From contig NZ_JAMPTM010000008.1 of the NCBI RefSeq assembly GCF_025403375.1, positions 1 through 64,000 of the forward strand: 64,000 nucleotides of DNA. Direction: 5' to 3'. The notes under the pieces were generated by a model. It was not told the DNA's origin. It did not search any database and was given only the letters and a program-made list of their open reading frames with translations. This DNA is from Frankia gtarii. Lineage in GTDB: Bacteria > Actinomycetota > Actinomycetes > Frankiales > Frankiaceae. Position numbers and translations under genes: made by a program. Below are positions 50,968-59,259 of the stretch, one piece after another. The stretch's first letter is position 1. Every line of letters begins with the position of its first letter.

Positions 50968-52524
50968 TTACCGGGCCGGCCCGAACCAGCGGTCCAGGCT
51001 GGTGGGCAGGTCGTGGTGACTGCCGGGCGCGAGCCAGGCGATGTGTCCATCCGGCCGGATCAGCAGCGCCGCCGTACCGGCCAACGGCCCGGCCGGCACG
51101 GCGCCGGGACCGGCGGGCGGCGTTCCCGGCGGCCGCGCGGTGACGACGTCGACCCGGTCGGTCCAGCCGACCGCACGGCGGCGTAGCACCGCGTTGTCCT
51201 CGAGGTCGAGCAGCAGACCCCGGCCGGAGCGCAGCAGCTCGGCGACGCTGGTCGGACGATCGTGGCGACCGGAGCCGGCCAGCTCCAGGTGCGGCACCCG
51301 AGCGCCCAGCAACGGGTGACCCGAACCGACGTCGTAGCGGATGTCGAGGCCGTTGACCCTGGCGGCGAGATCCCGGCCGACGTCGGCCCTGGCAATCAGC
51401 TCGGCCAGTACGTCGCGCACGGGCGCCACCTCGGCCCCGCCGAGGATGAGCAGGCTCTGGGCCCTGGTGTTGGCCAGCATCCGGCGGCCAACCTCGTGCC
51501 GTTCGGTGTGGTAGGTGTCGAGCAGCCCCTCGTGGGCGGTGCCACGCAGGACGGCGGCGAGCTTCCAGCCGAGGTTCACCGCGTCCTGGATGCCGGTGTT
51601 CATGCCCTGGCCGCCGGCCGGCAGATGGATGTGGGCCGAGTCCCCGGCCAGCAGCACCCGGCCCCGGCGGTACTCGCTGGCCTGGCGCGTGGCGTCGGTG
51701 AACGCGCTGACCCACACCGGCTCGGCAGTGGAGACGTCCGTGCCGGTCAGCCGCTTCCAGGCGTCGGCAACCTCGTCGAACGTCGGCGGACCGCTGCGCT
51801 GCCCGGGCGGCGCGTCCCGCTCGCCGACAATGATCCGATAGACGCCGTCACCCAGCGGCGCGGCCATGACCATCCCGTTGGCGAGCAGCTCGCCGGTCAT
51901 CCTCGGCTCGATCTCCACCCCGCGCAGATCGGCCAGCAGCAGTTCGGTGGTCGCGTCGGTCCCGGGGAAGTCGAACTCGCCCTGGGCCCGGACCGTGCTC
52001 CGGCCGCCGTCACAGCCGACCAGGTAGCGGGCCCGCAGCACCTGCTCGGACCGGCCGGAAGCGTCGCCCCCACGCACCCGGGCCTCGACGACGTCGCCGT
52101 GGTCGGTCAGCGACAGCAGCTCCTGGCCGCGTCGAATGTCCGCGCCCAGCTCCCGGGCCCACCGCTCGAGCACTGCCTCGGTGACCGACTGCGGCACGGT
52201 CTTGGCCGCGCCGTGCGCGGTCTGGAGCACCCCCAGATCGAGGGGGATGCCGCCGAAGTGGCCCTGGGTACTGGTCGTGATCGGGCCGAACCGCGACAAC
52301 AGACCGCGCTGGTCGAGGACCTCCATCGTGCGGATATTGAGACCGATGCCGCGCGACTCGCCGCTGGGCTGGGCCAGGCGTTCCAGGACGATGACGTCCG
52401 TGCCGGCCAGGCGCAGCTCGCCGGCGAGTGTGAGGCCGGTCGGGCCCGCGCCCACGATAATTACCTGTGCGTCGACGGCCTGGGCGTCGACGGCGAGTTG
52501 ACTGTTCTGCTGATGAGTACTCAT
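50968..52524 (-). CDS. PgaE/JadH-like FAD-dependent hydroxylase
   Basis: 518 residues, a full-length class A aromatic hydroxylase. It has 'VIIVGAGPTGLTLAGELRLAG' (GxGxxG), 'GESRGIGLNIRTMEVLDQRGLLSRFG', 'STQGHFGGIPLDLGVL', 'LVGCDGGRSTVR' (DG), 'YRRGRVLLAGDSAHIHLPAGGQGMNTGIQDAVNLGWKL' (GD) and a C-terminal thioredoxin-like domain ending 'LIRPDGHIAWLAPGSHHDLPTSLDRWFG'. It closely resembles PgaE, which performs 12-hydroxylation on angucycline intermediates before PgaM acts. Together with the PgaM-like fusion it defines an angucycline-type pathway. Confidence 0.95.
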   Translation of the reverse strand: MSTHQQNSQLAVDAQAVDAQVIIVGAGPTGLTLAGELRLAGTDVIVLERLAQPSGESRGIGLNIRTMEVLDQRGLLSRFGPITTSTQGHFGGIPLDLGVLQTAHGAAKTVPQSVTEAVLERWARELGADIRRGQELLSLTDHGDVVEARVRGGDASGRSEQVLRARYLVGCDGGRSTVRAQGEFDFPGTDATTELLLADLRGVEIEPRMTGELLANGMVMAAPLGDGVYRIIVGERDAPPGQRSGPPTFDEVADAWKRLTGTDVSTAEPVWVSAFTDATRQASEYRRGRVLLAGDSAHIHLPAGGQGMNTGIQDAVNLGWKLAAVLRGTAHEGLLDTYHTERHEVGRRMLANTRAQSLLILGGAEVAPVRDVLAELIARADVGRDLAARVNGLDIRYDVGSGHPLLGARVPHLELAGSGRHDRPTSVAELLRSGRGLLLDLEDNAVLRRRAVGWTDRVDVVTARPPGTPPAGPGAVPAGPLAGTAALLIRPDGHIAWLAPGSHHDLPTSLDRWFGPAR

Positions 52525-52629
52525 GACCGCTCGGTGGACTCCTTGGACGCGGGCACGCGCAATCGCGGCGCTGCCTGGTGCGGCAAAGCGGACCTTCCCG
52601 CTCCTCCGTCTGGCGCGGGCCGTCGGCGT

Positions 52630-53391
52630 TCAGCGGCCGGACTGACCCGGGCCGGTGAGCGTGGCGTAGTGCCGGTAGAGCGCTCCGGCGTCTCCGCCGA
52701 ACCGTTCCAGAATGGGTTCCCACACCGCCGCGATATGCGCCGACGCCGCCTCGTCGGACAACCATTCCGAGAGGACGAGCACGCGGGTGCCGTCGATGCT
52801 GACGTGGAAGTTGGCAGCTATGGCGCCCGGGTAGGCCCGTTCGTCGCCCTCGCTTTCCTCCTCGGCGGACAGCAGGCCGTCGACCCACCGCGTCGCCGTC
52901 TCATGGTCGGGCATGGTGAAGAACGCGACGGGAAAGCTCTCCGGCAGCGGGTCCTCGGCCGTGACCGCGCTGCCCCGGACGGTTCGGTAGACCCGGAACG
53001 GCGTGGGCCCGGTGGTCTCGACCCCGCCGGCCCCGGCGGCGTCGGCCTCGGTCACGCCGTCGGCGCCGGCAGTGCGACCAGGCAGTACCCGCGAAACGCT
53101 CGCCGAGGAGATACCGGACCAGGAAACACCGGTGGTGTCCCGGAGCGACTCCACCAGTGCATTCTCGGCCGCCCACTGCGCATACGTCAGGACGGAGGTT
53201 CCGTCGCCGCTGACGAAGCAGCTCAACGAGAGCAGCTCCCGCGGCCATTCCCCGCTGTCCCACCGCGCGACGACGGTCTCGGCGGCATCCTCTGCATTCT
53301 GATTCGGCAGCGACACGGTGGTGACCACGACCGCGTCCACATCGAGGCGGCCGAAGGTTGGTCGGGCGTCAGATACTACGGGCATCGTCAC
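52630..53391 (-). CDS. Tandem ABM-domain protein at the head of the operon
   Basis: 253 residues, with ATG 53385 also possible. Two dimeric-ferredoxin ABM units are separated by an Ala/Gly-rich linker (about 108-130): the first has 'LLSLSCFVSGDGTSVLTYAQWAAENALVESL', the second 'YPGAIAANFHVSIDGTRVLVLSEWLSDEAASAHI'. The opening 'VDAVVVTTVSLPNQ' fits ABM-type enzymes of angucycline clusters. The ring-B-opening oxygenases JadG, GilOII and AlpJ belong to such a group, so it is a candidate for a similar step. I cannot confirm the subfamily. It is the first gene of the leftward operon. Confidence 0.82.
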   Translation of the reverse strand: MTMPVVSDARPTFGRLDVDAVVVTTVSLPNQNAEDAAETVVARWDSGEWPRELLSLSCFVSGDGTSVLTYAQWAAENALVESLRDTTGVSWSGISSASVSRVLPGRTAGADGVTEADAAGAGGVETTGPTPFRVYRTVRGSAVTAEDPLPESFPVAFFTMPDHETATRWVDGLLSAEEESEGDERAYPGAIAANFHVSIDGTRVLVLSEWLSDEAASAHIAAVWEPILERFGGDAGALYRHYATLTGPGQSGR

Positions 53392-53747
53392 TCACTCCTG
53401 GTGTCATCGGTGCCCCGGCCTGCCGCCTCATCTTCATCGGGATTTTCCGCATAGCCAATAGCAATTATTTAATAGGTCCGCAAAGAAATGACAGATCTTC
53501 GCGGCTTCCCCACGGCTGTGTCCACGCACTGTCAAGGCATCGACAAAAGACCTGGTGATGAACCTGCCGGCCGGATGCCGACCGATCGGTCGGATGGTGA
53601 CCGGGCCGCTAGGCGGCGACCGGCGGGTCGCGGCACCGGCCGGCCGCCCCTCGTCCCGCGAATGCGGTGACCGGCGGGTCCGCGGCTCGGCGCCGCGGGG
53701 CGCGCGAAGGGAACCCGACCGTTTAAGCATCGAAGCCCCCGCCGCCC

Positions 53748-53775
53748 GACGGCGGACGGCGGACGGCAGACGGCG
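53748..53775. repeat. Four tandem 7-bp repeats GACGGC(G/A)
   Basis: GACGGCG, GACGGCG, GACGGCA, GACGGCG run head to tail. The array lies in the divergent region about 360 bp before the polyketide operon. It could be a slippage product or an activator site; SARP-type sites use heptamers but with 11-bp spacing, which is not seen here. Confidence 0.5.
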
Positions 53776-54107
53776 GCCCGATCCTGATACCCACCGACCG
53801 CCAGGCGGGTACTTCGTGACCCGAACTTGCCTGGAAGATCACATAGAACGGCGAGCACACCCCTGGGCGAGAACGACTCGGAGAGGTGGCAAGGAGATCG
53901 AGTCGGAGAAGTCGCGGCTATAGTCCGGGCGTGACAGTGGGCGTCCGGCGGGAGCGTTGTGAGGGAAGCAAGAGAGCGGGCCTGAGCAGCAGCTTCACCC
54001 GCTTCCGGGCCTGACCCGAGGACCACCTCGCATGGTCCTTCCGGTCGATATGGCCGGAGATTTTGCTACCCACTCGTTTCCTGTCGCACAGAATCGACAC
54101 AGATTGC

Positions 54108-54137
54108 TTGACATCGGCCGTTCCGCCCGGTGAGAAT
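54108..54137 (+). promoter_or_regulatory. Sigma70-type promoter, TTGACA-18 bp-GAGAAT
   Basis: TTGACA at 54108-54113 and GAGAAT at 54132-54137 are 18 bp apart and lie 28 bp before the ATG of the 55-aa leader ORF. The -35 box is perfect, the -10 box weaker. Confidence 0.55.
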
Positions 54138-54165
54138 TCACCCGAGTCGGTGAAGGAGGAACTCG

Positions 54166-54333
54166 ATGACCGCCGTCCTCGTAGATGCGGAGCATGTCGT
54201 CATCAGTGCTAAAAGGTTGCGGGAGAAGCAGCCGGGGACCGGCACCGCACGATCCCCGGAGTCGTTCTCGGCATGGCGCTCGGGCCCGTCGCGCCGGGTC
54301 GGCGCCGGTCTCGTGGCGGGCGCGAGGCGATGA
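54166..54333 (+). CDS. 55-residue leader ORF coupled to the amidohydrolase
   Basis: ATG 54166 is preceded by AAGGAGGA at ideal spacing, the strongest ribosome site in this part of the window. The ORF ends in a TGA overlapping the ATG of the amidohydrolase (ATGA at 54330-54333). The peptide begins MTAVLVDAEHVVISAKRLRE, then becomes Arg/Gly/Ser-rich, and has no relatives I know. It could be a real small protein or a leader that sets amidohydrolase translation. Confidence 0.55.
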   Translation: MTAVLVDAEHVVISAKRLREKQPGTGTARSPESFSAWRSGPSRRVGAGLVAGARR

Positions 54334-55280
54334 CCTCGCTGGATGAGGCCACGGTTGTCGACATCCACGCGCACTGGCAACCGGTCGGCTGGCAGGGCGG
54401 GGTCAGCGCGAGCACGCTGGGTCTCGGCGAGCCCGATCCCCGCGAGGACCTCGCCGGCCTCGCGGCCGAGAGCGAGGGCGCCGGGGTCGATCTGCGCGCG
54501 CTCAGTGCACCGGCAGAATCGTTGTTCGGTCCCAGCGGGGACATCGACCCGGCGCGGGTGAACGCGGTGAACGAGGACCTCGCCGGGCAGCTGCGCTTGC
54601 ATGATCGGTTCCTCGGGCTGGCCACCGTCGACGCCTATGCCGGCGAGGGCGGCGCCGAACAGGCGCGGTACGCGATCGAGGAGCTGGGGCTGCACGGCCT
54701 GGTGCTGGACTCCTCCCGCCACTCGAAGTTCCTCGGCTCGCCCGAGGCGTTCCCGACCCTGGAGCTCGCCGCGCGGCTGGGTGTGCCCGTGTTCGTGCAC
54801 CCCGTGCAGCCCCCGCAGGCCGAGGTGCTGCGGGAGGTCGCGGGTCGTCCCGGCAGCTCGGCCGGACGCGGTCTGCAGAACGCGGTGGCCTTCCTCTCGG
54901 CGCTGCACGCGGATCTGCCCACCCGGTTGCCGCACCTGCAGCTGGTCTTCACCGCGCTCGGGCACGGCGGGTTGCTGTATGCCGCCGACGAACTCGCCGA
55001 GCACCGTAGCCGGCTCGGTGACGGCAGCGCCGGGGCGAACATCTACTTCGACACGATGCAGTTCAGCGCCCCGCTGCTGCGCTACCTCGGCGAGGTGCTC
55101 GGCGCCGAGCGAATCATCATCGGAAGCGACTGGCCGATCCACCGCGACGCGGCGCAGCCGCACATCGACAACACGTTGGCTGCGGCCGGCTTCGACGCGC
55201 CTGCGCGGGAGCTGATCCGGATCGGCAACGTCCGGCGATTGTTCCAGCTCCGCGGCGCCTCGCTCGGCGTGACCACGTAA
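54330..55280 (+). CDS. Amidohydrolase 2 (ACMSD-like) family protein
   Basis: 316 residues from ATG 54330. It is a metal-dependent TIM-barrel hydrolase or decarboxylase: the HxH motif is in 'VVDIHAHWQ' (residues 13 and 15), a middle His in 'VPVFVHPVQPP', a second His in 'TALGHGG' and the catalytic Asp in 'IIIGSDWP'. The group includes ACMSD and gamma-resorcylate decarboxylase, which act on aromatic carboxylates. Placed beside the aromatic polyketide operon it might remove a carboxyl group from an intermediate, which is inference. It is translationally coupled to the 55-aa ORF and convergent with the regulator at 55363. Confidence 0.85.
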   Translation: MTSLDEATVVDIHAHWQPVGWQGGVSASTLGLGEPDPREDLAGLAAESEGAGVDLRALSAPAESLFGPSGDIDPARVNAVNEDLAGQLRLHDRFLGLATVDAYAGEGGAEQARYAIEELGLHGLVLDSSRHSKFLGSPEAFPTLELAARLGVPVFVHPVQPPQAEVLREVAGRPGSSAGRGLQNAVAFLSALHADLPTRLPHLQLVFTALGHGGLLYAADELAEHRSRLGDGSAGANIYFDTMQFSAPLLRYLGEVLGAERIIIGSDWPIHRDAAQPHIDNTLAAAGFDAPARELIRIGNVRRLFQLRGASLGVTT

Positions 55281-55295
55281 CCCGCGGACCTGTGG

Positions 55296-55320
55296 GCCGC
55301 CCGAGCGCCGGTCGGGCGGC
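55296..55320. terminator. Bidirectional hairpin between amidohydrolase and regulator
   Basis: GCCGCCCGA (55296-55304) pairs with TCGGGCGGC (55312-55320) across a 7-nt loop, 15 bp after the amidohydrolase stop and 42 bp from the stop of the convergent regulator. Confidence 0.65.
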
Positions 55321-55362
55321 GCACGGCCGGTCCACAGTCGTCGGCCGGTCAGGAGCGGGCCG

Positions 55363-56085
55363 TCAGACGTCCCCGAGCCGGAATCCGACCCCGCGCACCG
55401 TAATGATCCACTCGGCGCTGCCGAGTTTGCTGCGCAGGCTGCTGACGTGGGTGTCCAGGGTCCGCCGGGACCAGGTGTCCCCCCACACCTGGACCATGAT
55501 CTGCTTACGCATGATCACACTTCCCGCCTGGGAGGCGAGCAGATGCAGCAGCTGGAACTCCTTACGGGTCAGCTCGACGAGGCGACCGCCCACCGTGACC
55601 TGCCTCGACGCCGCATCGATCCGGAGCATGCCGTGGACGATGGCGGCGGCGGCCGTCGGCTGTGGGCGCGTCCGCCGCATGACGGCCTCCATCCGGGCCA
55701 TGAGCTCCCGAAAGCCGTACGGCTTGACAAGATAGTCGTCCACACCGGCCTGCAGGGCCAGTACCGTATCCAGCTCACTGCCCCGTCCGGTGACAGCGAT
55801 CATCGGTGTGTCGTCGGCGACCCGGATGCTTCGGCAGACCTCCAGCCCGTCCAGATCCGGCAGATCGAGGTCGATCAGGACCAGGTCGGCGTCGTCGTAG
55901 GCCTGCAGGGCTTCGCCTCCGCTGTCGACCCTGATGACCTTGTGCCCATGCCGTTCCAAACCACGCACCAGTTTCTCGGCGTCATCGGCATGGTTCTCCA
56001 CCACCAGGACACGCCAGCCATTGGGCTTCACCGGGACGAGGCGCAGACCCGCCGTGCGCAGCCGCATCTCAGACAAATTCGTCAT
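55363..56085 (-). CDS. Atypical OmpR/PhoB-type response regulator (JadR1-like)
   Basis: 240 residues. The N-terminal receiver keeps the phospho-acceptor in 'LVLIDLDLPDLDG', the Thr in MIAVTGRG and the Lys in LVKPYG. The acidic pocket that binds Mg2+ reads VVENHADD in place of the usual DD, so Asp is replaced by Glu and Asn. The C-terminal winged helix has 'ELTRKEFQLLHLLASQAGSVIMRKQIMVQVWG' and 'RTLDTHVSSLRSKLG'. Regulators of this type (JadR1, LndI, AurP1) activate angucycline operons and some respond to pathway products instead of phosphorylation. No histidine kinase is adjacent, which fits. It probably controls the operon at 53391. Confidence 0.9.
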   Translation of the reverse strand: MTNLSEMRLRTAGLRLVPVKPNGWRVLVVENHADDAEKLVRGLERHGHKVIRVDSGGEALQAYDDADLVLIDLDLPDLDGLEVCRSIRVADDTPMIAVTGRGSELDTVLALQAGVDDYLVKPYGFRELMARMEAVMRRTRPQPTAAAAIVHGMLRIDAASRQVTVGGRLVELTRKEFQLLHLLASQAGSVIMRKQIMVQVWGDTWSRRTLDTHVSSLRSKLGSAEWIITVRGVGFRLGDV

Positions 56086-57312
56086 CGTAAGAGATCCTTT
56101 GGAGTAGCGAGTTCGACGATCGCCCGGCCCGACAGGCCGGGAGATGACGGCGTTGACCGAAAGCTCACCCCCGACTACCCGTGAGTCCGCACCGTTCGCC
56201 TGCCGTCCGCACGGAGAGGCGTTGGACGAGATCGGTGCCGGGTTGGGTGATATGCGGCCGGCGCCCTGCCGGGCACCTGGCCAGGCAAGATTTCACTAAT
56301 CGTTATCGGCTTCGAGCTGTCAGGCTGTCGGGCGGCCACTGGCCGGACCCGGTGTCGATCACTACAGGTCGCCCTCGGCGTTGACCGTCACCGTTCGGAC
56401 CTACATCGTCGGACAGAGTCGATTTCCGAACCGGAACCTGCGCGGCCATGCCGGCTCCGTCGCGGATCTGGTGGCATCCGCACCACGATCAGCCACAAAT
56501 CGATACATGGTTTGCACTGTGAACTATTATTTGCAGATTCTGCTCAACATGGATAGAAGCATTGCTGCAGGCGACTGTGTAGGCCCATTCCATACCTGTG
56601 AGACAAGTCACCTCGCCGCAAGAACCGGCGAAGCACTCGCACCCCTCGTCCCGAGGCTCGTCGCATACCGCAGGGCGGTCACAACTGCCGTAGGTGAGAG
56701 CGGGTGGGTGGGATCGCAGCTACCGCTGGTAGCGGTCGCGCACCTCTCCATCCGGGTAGCCCACTCCCGTAACCGACTTCCACGGAAAGTCAGCCGACTT
56801 CTTCGCCGACGATACTTGCGCGGCCAACTAAAAAACTAGGCGCCGATGACCAGGACGAGGGGCAAACTGACGCTTTTCCGGCAGCCGCTCGACCGCTGCC
56901 ATCAACTTCTATAGGGCCTACCGCGGCGCGAGGGGCGACATAGCCGAGAAGCAAATGAGGGCATCGCGAGCCGCGACCTCTGGTGATATATTCCGACATC
57001 GCCCTCGGCCGGTTCTATGGCCGAGCATTTCCGGACACTGCAACCGCATCCCGGCCGCGGTGTTCGGCCGACCCGGCGCGCCTCGCGCACGCGGTCCGAA
57101 GCCCCCCGGCGAGGCGGAGGTCGCCCGTCGCCAACGCCGGCGGGCCCGGCCGATGCCCGGTTCGTCGGGCGCGCCGGGCGGCGCGTCCGGACATCGGGTT
57201 CGGCCGGGCCGGTGGCATCAGGATCGCTGCGGTCCGCCTCGACGGCCAGCGTGCTGCGAGGAGCTCGAACGAGCACTCCGACGGCCGGCGCGCCTGGAGA
57301 TCGCAGCTTCCC
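56086..57312. other. 1.2-kb region without a supported gene
   Basis: A 152-codon frame at 56381-56839 has no recognised relative and no ribosome site and spans a lower-GC patch (56480-56600). 57000-57310 is again GC-rich without a real frame. Nothing else is visible, apart from the promoter area of the regulator near 56090. Confidence 0.4.
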
Positions 57313-58020
57313 TCACGCGGTGCCAGCCGAGATCGGGAACGGCCTCGAGCCGCCGAGGGCGGACGCGCCGATGATGATGGTGGCGGCCTCCTCGACGGTG
57401 ATCAGGAAATCGGCGGTCGGAATCGGGCGCACGCCCCACACCAGCACGCCGTGATTGGCGAGCAGGATCGCCTTCGTGTCCGGATGCTCGGCGAGCTTCG
57501 CGGCGACCTCGTCGGAGACCTTGCTGCCCTTGGTCCGGTCCCCGTACTTGGTGACCGGGATGTCCCCACGCTGCCCCAGGAACACCAACGGCTCGTAATG
57601 CAGCGGCAGCGGCTTGTTCGCCACCGCGAAGCTCGTGGCCGCCGGCGAGTGCGCGTGCAGCACCGTGTCGACCTCGGGATGGGCGCGGTAGACCTCGAGG
57701 TGGAACCCCAGAGCATGGACCACGTCCGGGCCGAGGGCTCCCCGGATGATCCGCCCTTCGAAATCGACGACTCCGAACTCGTCGACGCCGATATCGGCCT
57801 TGAGCCCGTATGACGACACCAGAATTCCGTCGCCGCTGGGCAGCCGGACGCTGCCGTTCGAATTCACGCTGAAGGGCAGCACCTGCGCCCGGTGCAGCTT
57901 CTGTACGGCCAGGATGAAATCGGCTCGAATCGCCTCATCGGCCGCGGCGAGGTCAAGCGGCCCGAGCGGCTCGGCGGGCCTGTTCAACTCGGTGGGCTTG
58001 GACTCTGTGCTGGTCGCCAT
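57313..58020 (-). CDS. Class II aldolase/adducin family protein
   Basis: 235 residues. The zinc-site His pair is in 'VDTVLHAHSPAATSFAV' (H.H) and the third His in 'AILLANHGVLVWG'. The N-terminal 'FSVNSNGSVRLPSGDGILVSS' replaces the usual GNxS phosphate motif. L-fuculose-phosphate-type aldolases cleave sugar phosphates; other members are decarboxylases or dehydratases. It lies 180 bp downstream of the ABC permease gene on the same strand, so it may process the imported compound. No sugar kinase is present, so the substrate is open. Confidence 0.85.
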   Translation of the reverse strand: MATSTESKPTELNRPAEPLGPLDLAAADEAIRADFILAVQKLHRAQVLPFSVNSNGSVRLPSGDGILVSSYGLKADIGVDEFGVVDFEGRIIRGALGPDVVHALGFHLEVYRAHPEVDTVLHAHSPAATSFAVANKPLPLHYEPLVFLGQRGDIPVTKYGDRTKGSKVSDEVAAKLAEHPDTKAILLANHGVLVWGVRPIPTADFLITVEEAATIIIGASALGGSRPFPISAGTA

Positions 58021-58197
58021 CGGTGACCCTTCGTCTGGTTGGTCCTGTCAGGAAATACGGGTGACGCGGGCGATGAACCACCCGCCCGCGCCTGGTGGCC
58101 GGCGGGGTCGGGCGCGAGGACGGCAGTCGAGTGTCGCGACGTTCCGTGCTCATGCGGTGATGTCCTTTCCGCTCCGCGGGCAGGGAGCTCCTCCCGG

Positions 58198-59259
58198 CTA
58201 CTTGAGGTTCCCGAGGCCGGCGGGAACGCCGCCACTACCCGCCCGCGAGATAAGCAGCGCAGCGAGCAGCGCGCAGCCGTTGAACACGTTCGGCACCCAG
58301 GCCGGCGCGCCCACCATCGTCAGTCCCGTGAGGCCGACGCGGAGCATCACGACGGCCAGCAGGGTCCCCCACACGTTGAGCTGGCCCCGCCGCGAGACCA
58401 GGGCGCCCAGGAATACGGCCGCGACCCCGTTGAGCAGGAAGTCCGTGCCGATCGACGGGTTGGCCGACTGGAGCTCGGCGGTCTGGACCACCCCGGCCAG
58501 CGCGGCCAGGGTCGCCCCGAGGACCAGCGAGATCGTGATGTACCGCGACGTGCGCACGCCGATCAACGCCGCCGCCTCGCGTCCCGTGCCGGTGGCTCGC
58601 AGGCGCCGGCCGAACGGTGTTCGCGAGATGAGGTAACCGAGCACGATCGCCAGGACGAGCGCGTAGAAGATCACGAGTGGGAGGTCGAGGACCCGTTTGC
58701 TCACCAGGTGGTTGAAGCTCGCCGGTATCCCCTCGTAGAGGGTCTTGCCGTCGCCGATGAGATAGGCCAGGCCACCGAGAGCGGTGATCATACCGAGCGT
58801 GGTGATGAATGAGTTCAGGCGCGCCACCACGATCAGGACGGCGTTGACCAGACCGATGGCGGCGCCGACGGCGAGCGCTCCGGCGACGGCGGCGACCGTG
58901 GGCCAGCCGTGGCCGAAGGCCCACGCCGTGAACATGGCGGCGACGCCCATCACGGCTCCCACGGAGATGTCGACCTCGCCCGCGGTGAAGGACACGGTCA
59001 TGGCAAGCCCGATGATCGCCGAGACCGACGACGCGTACAGGATCGCGCTGAAGTTGTCCCAGGTCGCAAACTGTGCCGGCTTGAGGATCGAGAAGACGAT
59101 CAGGAAGGAGACCAGCAGAACCAACGGCGACAGGCGGGTGAGCAGGTCGAACGCGCTCGCGGCGAACGGCACCGGCGACCTGCGTTCCTTCCGGCGGGCC
59201 ACGTGCACCGCGCTCGCCGCGTCGACGTCGGCCACGTCGACTTCGGCCACGTCGCTCAT
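58198..59259 (-). CDS. Sugar-type ABC transporter permease (RbsC-like)
   Basis: 353 residues with about nine to ten membrane helices: 'LSPLVLLVSFLIVFSILKPAQFATWDNFSAILYASSVSAIIGLAMTVSFTAGEVDISVGAVMGVAAM' is the typical start of RbsC/BPD_transp_2 permeases with the ..G.IDLSVG.. motif as GEVDISVG. 'TSRYITISLVLGATLAALAGVVQTAEL' and 'NGVAAVFLGALVSRRGQLNVWGTLLAVVML' follow. Its ATG overlaps the stop of the ATPase gene (ATGA). It forms the membrane channel of the importer. Confidence 0.92.
   Translation of the reverse strand: MSDVAEVDVADVDAASAVHVARRKERRSPVPFAASAFDLLTRLSPLVLLVSFLIVFSILKPAQFATWDNFSAILYASSVSAIIGLAMTVSFTAGEVDISVGAVMGVAAMFTAWAFGHGWPTVAAVAGALAVGAAIGLVNAVLIVVARLNSFITTLGMITALGGLAYLIGDGKTLYEGIPASFNHLVSKRVLDLPLVIFYALVLAIVLGYLISRTPFGRRLRATGTGREAAALIGVRTSRYITISLVLGATLAALAGVVQTAELQSANPSIGTDFLLNGVAAVFLGALVSRRGQLNVWGTLLAVVMLRVGLTGLTMVGAPAWVPNVFNGCALLAALLISRAGSGGVPAGLGNLK

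Larger units (their letters stand above)
53392..54165. other. Regulatory region between the polyketide operon and the amidohydrolase unit
   Basis: 770 bp without a supported gene. 53455-53495 is AT-rich and is the best place for the operon promoter (minus strand), with TTGCGG and TATTGG 17 bp apart as one weak option. GACGGCG-type 7-bp repeats lie at 53748-53775. A consensus-like promoter for the rightward unit is at 54108-54137. Confidence 0.45.

Noticed and set aside
53748-53775. Heptamer repeats as SARP binding sites
   Set aside because: SARP sites have heptamers at 11- or 22-bp spacing; these are strictly 7-bp tandem, and no SARP gene is in the window.
53532-54026. 164-codon minus-strand frame upstream of the polyketide operon
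   Set aside because: Low-complexity Arg/Pro/Ser composition and tandem repeats within it; lies in the regulatory region.
56381-56839. 152-codon plus-strand frame
   Set aside because: No ribosome site, no recognisable domain, and codon use unlike neighbouring genes; treated as non-coding.
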